From Zonotrichia leucophrys gambelii (lineage: Eukaryota; Chordata; Aves; Passeriformes; Passerellidae), in assembly GCF_028769735.1 (NCBI RefSeq), contig NC_088194.1:2488319-2552318 (forward strand): a stretch of DNA of 64,000 nucleotides, given 5' to 3'. The translations under genes and the position numbers were made by a program. The notes under the pieces are model-generated. The model made no database searches. It worked only from the letters and a program-made list of their open reading frames with translations, and was not told where the DNA came from. Positions 58,446 through 64,000 of this stretch are shown one piece after another (position 1 is the stretch's first letter; every line of letters begins with the position of its first letter).

Positions 58446-61294
58446 CTGGGGGGCATGGGGTGGGGGCACCCCGATATCTGAGTCACTCTGGGAATGGGGA
58501 CCCCAATACTTGATTCACTTAGGACAGGGAGGACCCCAAATACCTGAAGAACCCAGGACACAGGAAACCCCAAATCTGGTAGGAGGGGTCTGTGAAACCA
58601 CCAGAATTTGGGGCACCCCAATACCTGAATCACTCAAGACATGGGGACCCCAACACCTGAAGGTTCCTGACCCCAGAGCACCTCGTCCGCCAGGTAGGAG
58701 CTGCGGGCCTGGCACATCATCCCTGGGAGGCACAGGCTGGGGGCACCCCGATATCTGAGTCACTCTGGGAATGGGGACCCCAAAACCAAAAGGTTTCTGA
58801 CACCAGAGCACCTCATGGGACCCCAATTCCTGAAGATTCCTGACTCCACAGAACCTTGTGGGACCCCAACACCTGAAGAATCCAGGACATGGGAAACCCC
58901 AAATCTGGTAGGAAGGGTCTGTGAAACCCCCAGAGTTTGGGGCACCCCAATACCTGAATCACTCTGGGAATGGGGACCCCAATACTTGATTTGCTCAGGG
59001 TATGGGGACCCCAACATCCAAAGAATCCAGGACACAGGAAACCCCACATCTGGTAGGAGGGGTCTGTGAAACCACCAGAATTTGGGGCACCCCAATACCT
59101 GAATCACTCAAGACATGGGGACCCCAACACCTGAAGGTTCCTGACCCCAGAGCACCTCGTCCGCCAGGTAGGAGCTGCGGGCCTGGCACGTCATCCCTGG
59201 GGGGCACGGGGTGGGGGCACCCCGATATCTGAGTCACTCTGGGAATGGGGACCCCAAAACCCAAAGGTTTCTGACCCCAGAGCACCTCATGGGACCCCAA
59301 TTCCTGAAGATTCCTGACTCCACAGAACCTTGTGGGACCCCAACACCTGAAGAATCCAGGACATGGGAAACCCCGAATCTGGTAGGAGGGGTCTGTGAAA
59401 CCACCAGAATTTGGGGCACCCCGATATCTGAGTCACTCTGGGAATGGGGACCCCAATACTTGATTCACTTAGGACAGGGAGGACCCCAAATACCTGAAGA
59501 ACCCAGGACACAGGAAACCCCAAATCTGGTAGGAGGGGTCTGTGAAACCACCAGAATTTGGGGCGCCCTGATATCTGGGTCACTCAGGGGATGGGGACCC
59601 CAATACCTGAATCACTCTGGGAATGGGGACCCCAATACTTGATTCGCTCAGGGTATGGGGACCCCAACATCCAAAGAATCCAGGACACAGGAAACCCCAA
59701 ATCTGGTAGGAGCGGTCTGTGAAACCACCAGAATTTGGGGCACCCCAATAACTGAAGGCTTCTATCCATGTGGAGATGACACATCTCCGTTGATGTGTCC
59801 CCATGGAGATGAGGTGAACCCAAGGAGATGAGGTGAACCCGTGTTGGTGTCCCCAAAGAGACAACGTGTCCCCATGGAGGTGATGGGTCCCAAGAAGATG
59901 ATGTCTCCTCATGGAGATGTCCCCATGGAAGTGATGGATCCCCATGGAGGTGATGTCCCCACAGACATGAGATGTCCCCATGAAGATGATGTGTCCTCAT
60001 GGAGGTGTCCCCACAGAAGTGTCCCATGGACACGATGCATCCCAAGAAGACAATACATCCCCACAAAGACGATGTGTCTCATGGAGATGACATCTCCATG
60101 GGTGTATCCATACAAAGACACCACACCCCTGTGCCGCCAAGGCCATTGAGATGTCCCCATGCCACCAAGGCATCCATGTGCCACCAAGTTGTCCCTGCTC
60201 CACTGAGGCATCCCCGTGCTACTGAGGTGTCCCTGCGCCACCAAAGTGTCCCCATGCCACCAAGCCATCCCCCACTCCACCAAGGCATTCCCATGCCATC
60301 GAGATGTCCCCATGCCACCAAGGCATCCCCATCCCACCAAGACGTCCCCACCCTGTTTACCTGTGGCCTCCACCATGCCCTCGAGGATGACGACGATCTC
60401 AAAGTCGTCCCTCTCCAGCTGCCCCCGCGACACGTCCCAGAAGGGGCTGCGCTCGTCGATCTCGTGGCTGATGATGAGCGGCGACACGAGGAAGAGCCGA
60501 TCGTCGCCCGTCTCGAAGCCCACGCTCAGGTCGGTCTGGTCGAGCGGGATGAACTCGCCCTCCTGCGTCTGCTTGGACTGGATGAGCTTGGCGCGGATGG
60601 AGGCCTCGACGATGTGCGAGTCGCGCAGGTCGCCCACGCGGAACATCAGGCACAGGCGGTCGTCGCGCAGCGACACCACGGCGTGCGAGGAGAACACCAG
60701 CGTCTCGGCGCGCTTGTTGGGCTGCGAGATCTTGACGAACATGCAGCCCACCATGAAGGCGTTGACCATGGAGCCCAGGATGGCCTGCAGCAGCAGCAGC
60801 ACGATGCCCTCGGGGCACGTGTCCGTGATGACGCGGTGGCCGTAGCCGATGGTGGTCTCGGTCTCGATGGAGAACAGGAAGGCCGACACGAAGCCGTTGA
60901 GGTTGTTGACGCACGGCGTCCACGTGTGGTCGCCCAGGTGCTCCAGGTCGCCGCGGCTGTAGGCGATGACCCACCAGATGAGGCCGAAGAAGAGCCAGGT
61001 GAGGGCGTAGGCCAGGATGAAGATGAGGAGGCTGAAGCGCCACTTGAGGTCCACCAGGGTGGTGAAGATGTCGGTCAGGTAGCGGTAGGTCTCGCGCACG
61101 TTGCCGTGCTGCACGTTGCACTTGCCGTCCTTCTCCACGTAGCGCTGGCGCTTCCGGGCCCCTGCGGCGCCCCCGGCCCCCCACGGGCGGCGTTTGGGGG
61201 CCTGGGGGGGCTGGGGAGGGGGCTTGGCCTCAGCCGGGACCCCCGTGGGGACCCCCTCGGGGACCCCGCAGAAGGCGGCGTTGTCCTGAGCCAT
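58135..61294 (-). CDS. KCNJ9: KCNJ9 (GIRK3), complete coding sequence
   Basis: G-protein-gated inward-rectifier K+ channel subunit, a neuronal plasma-membrane protein that co-assembles with other GIRKs. Coding exons on -: 60361-61294 and 58135-58445, joining in phase to 414 residues (human 393). Seen: MAQDNAAF start, [21 protein letters not shown]1 ([20 protein letters not shown]), filter TIGYGHR, M2 ([20 protein letters not shown]), the cytosolic domain, then [18 protein letters not shown] and [12 protein letters not shown]. Differences from mammals: a Pro/Ala-rich N-terminal insertion of about 20 residues, and an end SPESR rather than ESKV. The intron and the 3' side contain tandem copies of exon 3 edges. 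Confidence 0.95.
58446..60345 (-). repeat. KCNJ9 intron: exon-3 acceptor copies in a higher-order array, then CCATGGAGATGATG array
   Basis: 58460-59760 is built of ACTCTGGGAATGGGGACCCC and AAACCACCAGAATTTGGGG modules. Two near-perfect copies of the exon 3 acceptor and first about 45 nt are embedded (58672-58724, 59143-59197), with truncated ones near 58798 and 59271. 59770-60345 is a different array. Confidence 0.85.
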
Positions 61295-61303
61295 CGGCGG
61301 CGG
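60361..61303 (-). CDS. KCNJ9: KCNJ9 main coding exon
   Basis: Acceptor CCCGCAG at 61304, nine untranslated bases, ATG 61292-61294, 311 codons plus one base to EGMVEATG; donor GTAAAC. Contains both transmembrane helices, the pore and most of the cytosolic domain. Confidence 0.95.
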
Positions 61304-61329
61304 CTGCGGGGGACAGGGGGTGAGGGCTG

Positions 61330-62380
61330 GGGGGACTGGGATGGAGAAATGGAGGGATGGAGACCTCAAACTGGGTGAACTGGGAGGAGGAAATGGGTGG
61401 ATGGAGGTGACAAACTGGGGGAACTGGGATGGGGAGAATGGGGGGATGGAGGTGCCAGATGAGGAGACTGGGATGGGGGAATGGGGGGATGGAGACATCA
61501 AACTGGGGGGACTGGGATGGGGAGAATGGGGGGATTGTACCCCCAAACTGGGAAGATTGGGATGGCGATGATCTCTCCAAACTGTGGGGACTGGGAGAGA
61601 GGAATGGGGGGGATGGAGATCTCAAACTGGGAGGACTGGGATGGGGGAGTGGGGGGATGGAGACCTCAGACTGGGGGGGACTGGGAAGGAATGGGGGGAT
61701 TGCACCCCCAAAGATTGGGAGGAGGGAATGGGGGGACGGAGGTGCCAAACTGGGTGCACTGGGATGGGGGAGTGGGGAATGGAGCCCTCAAACTGGGGGG
61801 ACTGGGATGGGGGGAAAGGGGGGATTGCACCCCCAAACTGGTGAGACTGGGATGGAGGAATGAGGGAATGGAGGTGGCAAACTGGGGGGACTGGGATGGG
61901 GAAATGGGGGGACTGGGATGGGGAGAATGGGGGATGGAGGTGCCAGATGGGGAGACTGGGATGGAGGAATGGGGGGATGGAGGTGGCAAACTGGGGGGAC
62001 TGGGATGGGGAAATGGGGGGACTGGGATGAGGGAGTAGGGGATGGAGACCTCAAACTGGGGAGACTGGGAAGAGGGGATGGGGGAAATGGAAGCACCAGA
62101 CTGGGGGGACTGGGATGGGAGAGTGGGGAGATGGAAACCTCAAACTGGGGGGACTGGGACAGGGGAATGGGGTAATGGAATCCTCAGAGTGGGGGAACTG
62201 GGAAGGAATGGGGTGATGGAGGTGCCAAACTGGGGGGACTGGGATGGGGGAGAATAGGGGGTGGAAGCGCCAAACTGGGGGGACTGGGATGGGGAAATGG
62301 AAGGATGGAGGTACCAAACTGGGGGGACTGGGATGGGGAAATGGAAGGATGGAGGTGCCAAACTGGGGGCACTGGAACAG
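61330..62380. repeat. KCNJ9 intron 1 array (GGGGGGACTGGGATGGGG)
   Basis: About 1 kb of 40-60-bp units with CAAACTGGGGGGACTGGG and ATGGAGGTG. No coding exon. Confidence 0.88.
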
Positions 62381-62539
62381 GGCCTTGCACATGCGCCAAG
62401 CTCCCCTCTTGCACACTCACCCCGGGTCACGCGCACACCCCCACCCCCCCTTTACACACGCGTGTGCCCCGATGTGGGATGGGGGGGGATTCCCTCCAGC
62501 ATCACCCCCAATTCCTCCCTCCCCATTCATTCCCCATCC

Positions 62540-62775
62540 TGGATTTTGGGGGGGCCCTGGCCGGATTTGGGGTGCACGGCCGGGTTTGGGGCAATCATAG
62601 CCGGATTTGGGGTGCACGGCCGGGTTTCGGGGGGGGCCCGGCCGGGTTTGGGGGGCAGAACCGGGTTTGCGGGGGCAGAGCCAGGTTGGGGAGGGCATAG
62701 CCGGGTTTCAGGGGCATAGCCGGGTTTGGGGGGCACGGCCGGGTTTGGGGGGGTCATAGCCGGGTTCAAGTGTTC
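62540..62775. repeat. GCCGGGTTTGGGG array
   Basis: About a dozen 17-20-bp units immediately downstream of the inferred KCNJ9 first exon. Confidence 0.85.
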
Positions 62776-62833
62776 CCGGCCCGGTTCGGGGGTCTCCCCT
62801 CGCTCCCCCCCCGCGCCCCCCGCCCGCTCTCAC

Positions 62834-62895
62834 GCTGCCGCAGCCCCGCTCGCTCCGCGCTCTCCGTGTCCCCCCCCCCCCCGCCCCGTTCCGTT
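62834..62895 (-). other. KCNJ9: Probable KCNJ9 non-coding first exon
   Basis: Ends at a donor GCAGC followed by GTGAGAGC (intron from 62833) and starts about 30 bp after an AT-rich TATA-like word. Inferred; mammalian KCNJ9 also has a 5' UTR exon. Confidence 0.45.
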
Positions 62896-62916
62896 CCCCG
62901 GCAACGGCCGCGCTCG

Positions 62917-62927
62917 GATAAAAATAC
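62917..62927 (-). promoter_or_regulatory. TATA-like box of KCNJ9
   Basis: GATAAAAATAC on + (GTATTTTTATC on -) is the only AT-rich word in an extremely GC-rich segment, placed 25-35 bp upstream of the inferred first exon. Confidence 0.45.
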
Positions 62928-62999
62928 CGGGAGCCCCCGCCCCCCCCCGGCACCCCCCCCACCGCACGGACACCCGGCCCGGGGGTGGCCAGCGACAGC

Positions 63000-64000
63000 C
63001 CAACCCCCCCCCGGGATCGGCTTCGCCCCCACCATCAGCGCAACCCCCCTAAAATTAGCGCAACCCCCCAAAATTAGCGCAACCCCCCCATCATCAGCGC
63101 AACCCTCCCAAAATAATTAATCCGGGGGGCTCCTCATTAGCCTAGCCCCCCAACCCGACCCCGGGGTCAGCTGCACCCCCTGAATTATCACAGCCCCCCC
63201 GTGAATGATCACAGCCTCCCCAAGCCATCATCAGCCCTTCATTAATTAGCCCTCCATTAATTAGCCCAGGGGCCCCTGCGCTAGCCCAGGGCTGCCGTTC
63301 GCTCCCTCGGCTCAGCGCCCCCCCCCCATAATTAACCAGGGGGTGCCGTCATTAGCCCAGCCCCCTCCCCGCCTCAGCCCCTCCCTCCCCCCCTTATTAG
63401 CCCAGACCCCCTCATTAGCTCCCCCTCATTATCCCAGACCCCCCCCTCATTAGCCCCCCTCATTAGCGCAGGACCCCCCCCCATTAGCCCCCCTAATTAA
63501 CCCAGACCCCCCCTAAATAGCCCAGCCCCCTCCTAATTAGCCCAGACCCCCCCCTCATTAGCCTGGGGTCCCCTGACAGGCCCCGCCCCCTCCGGTAGCC
63601 CCGCCCCCGCGGTCACTCGCCCGCCCCTCCCCCCAGGGTGGACAAAGGGTCTTTGTGGCTCCGGAGCGGCCGGGACGGGGCTGGAGTGGGGCAGCCACGG
63701 ACACACGGACACACTGACCATCCACCCACGGACACACGGACCAACACACTGACCATCCACCCACGGACAAATGGACACATGGACAAACTGACCATCCACG
63801 GACACACTGACCATCTACACATGGACACACGGACACACAGACACACGGACACAGACACACGGACACACTGACCAGCCATGGACACACTGACCATCTACAC
63901 ATGGACACACAGACACACTGACCATCTGCCCATGGACATACAGACACACGGACACAGACACACGGACACACTGACCAGCCACTCACAGACACATGGACAC
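63000..64000. repeat. Upstream arrays (CATTAGCCCAGACCCCC; ACACGGACACACTGACC)
   Basis: 63040-63560 contains ATTAGC/CCCC units and 63690-64000 a GGACACACTGACCATC array. Between them (63570-63680) is short unique GC-rich sequence. No gene recognised. Confidence 0.8.

Noticed and set aside
59909..61378. Plus-strand 459-aa frame opposite KCNJ9
   Set aside because: Antisense shadow of the KCNJ9 coding exon; the minus strand carries the channel motifs.

Overview
The window looks like GC-rich, gene-dense vertebrate chromosomal DNA, most likely from a bird. Small conserved exons with GT/AG junctions are embedded in long tandem-repeat (minisatellite) introns. I recognise no interspersed transposons, no RNA genes and nothing bacterial. 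A bird microchromosome is an inference from gene content, compactness and G/C-rich repeats; a homolog of the human 1q23.2 block is well supported by gene order.

Layout: (1) 1-9.5 kb, + strand: the 3' end of DCAF8 (four last coding exons, stop at 8540-8542, AATAAA at 9475). (2) 9.9-19.9 kb, - strand: PEA15, complete 130-aa coding sequence in three coding exons plus a probable non-coding first exon inside a CpG-rich segment. (3) 21.6-28.0 kb, - strand: CASQ1, strongly diverged calsequestrin with an Asp/Glu tail; one internal exon was not found. (4) 29.3-51.8 kb, - strand: ATP1A2, the Na+/K+-ATPase alpha-2 catalytic subunit, with all 23 exons; 22 have the expected lengths and one (exon 20) carries several small indels. 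(5) 56.8-62.9 kb, - strand: KCNJ9 (GIRK3), complete in two coding exons plus a probable first exon. The order and relative orientation (DCAF8, PEA15, CASQ1, ATP1A2, KCNJ9) match human 1q23, except that IGSF8 (between ATP1A2 and KCNJ9 in human) and ATP1A4 (between CASQ1 and ATP1A2) are not visible.

The genes do not form one pathway. ATP1A2 and CASQ1 both serve muscle ion handling (Na+/K+ gradient and sarcoplasmic Ca2+ storage). KCNJ9 is a neuronal G-protein-gated K+ channel subunit, PEA15 a death-effector-domain signalling adaptor, and DCAF8 a CUL4-DDB1 substrate receptor.

The most unusual feature is structural. In at least fifteen places the intronic tandem repeats beside an exon are copies of that exon's own edge, including the splice junction and part of the coding sequence. 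Examples are about 13 decayed copies of a DCAF8 acceptor, 3 copies of the PEA15 start-codon exon, about 12 copies of a CASQ1 donor, about 14 consensus donors beside ATP1A2 exon 14, 8 copies of the exon-13 acceptor, and 8 copies of the KCNJ9 3' end. All coordinates and repeat counts were read by eye.
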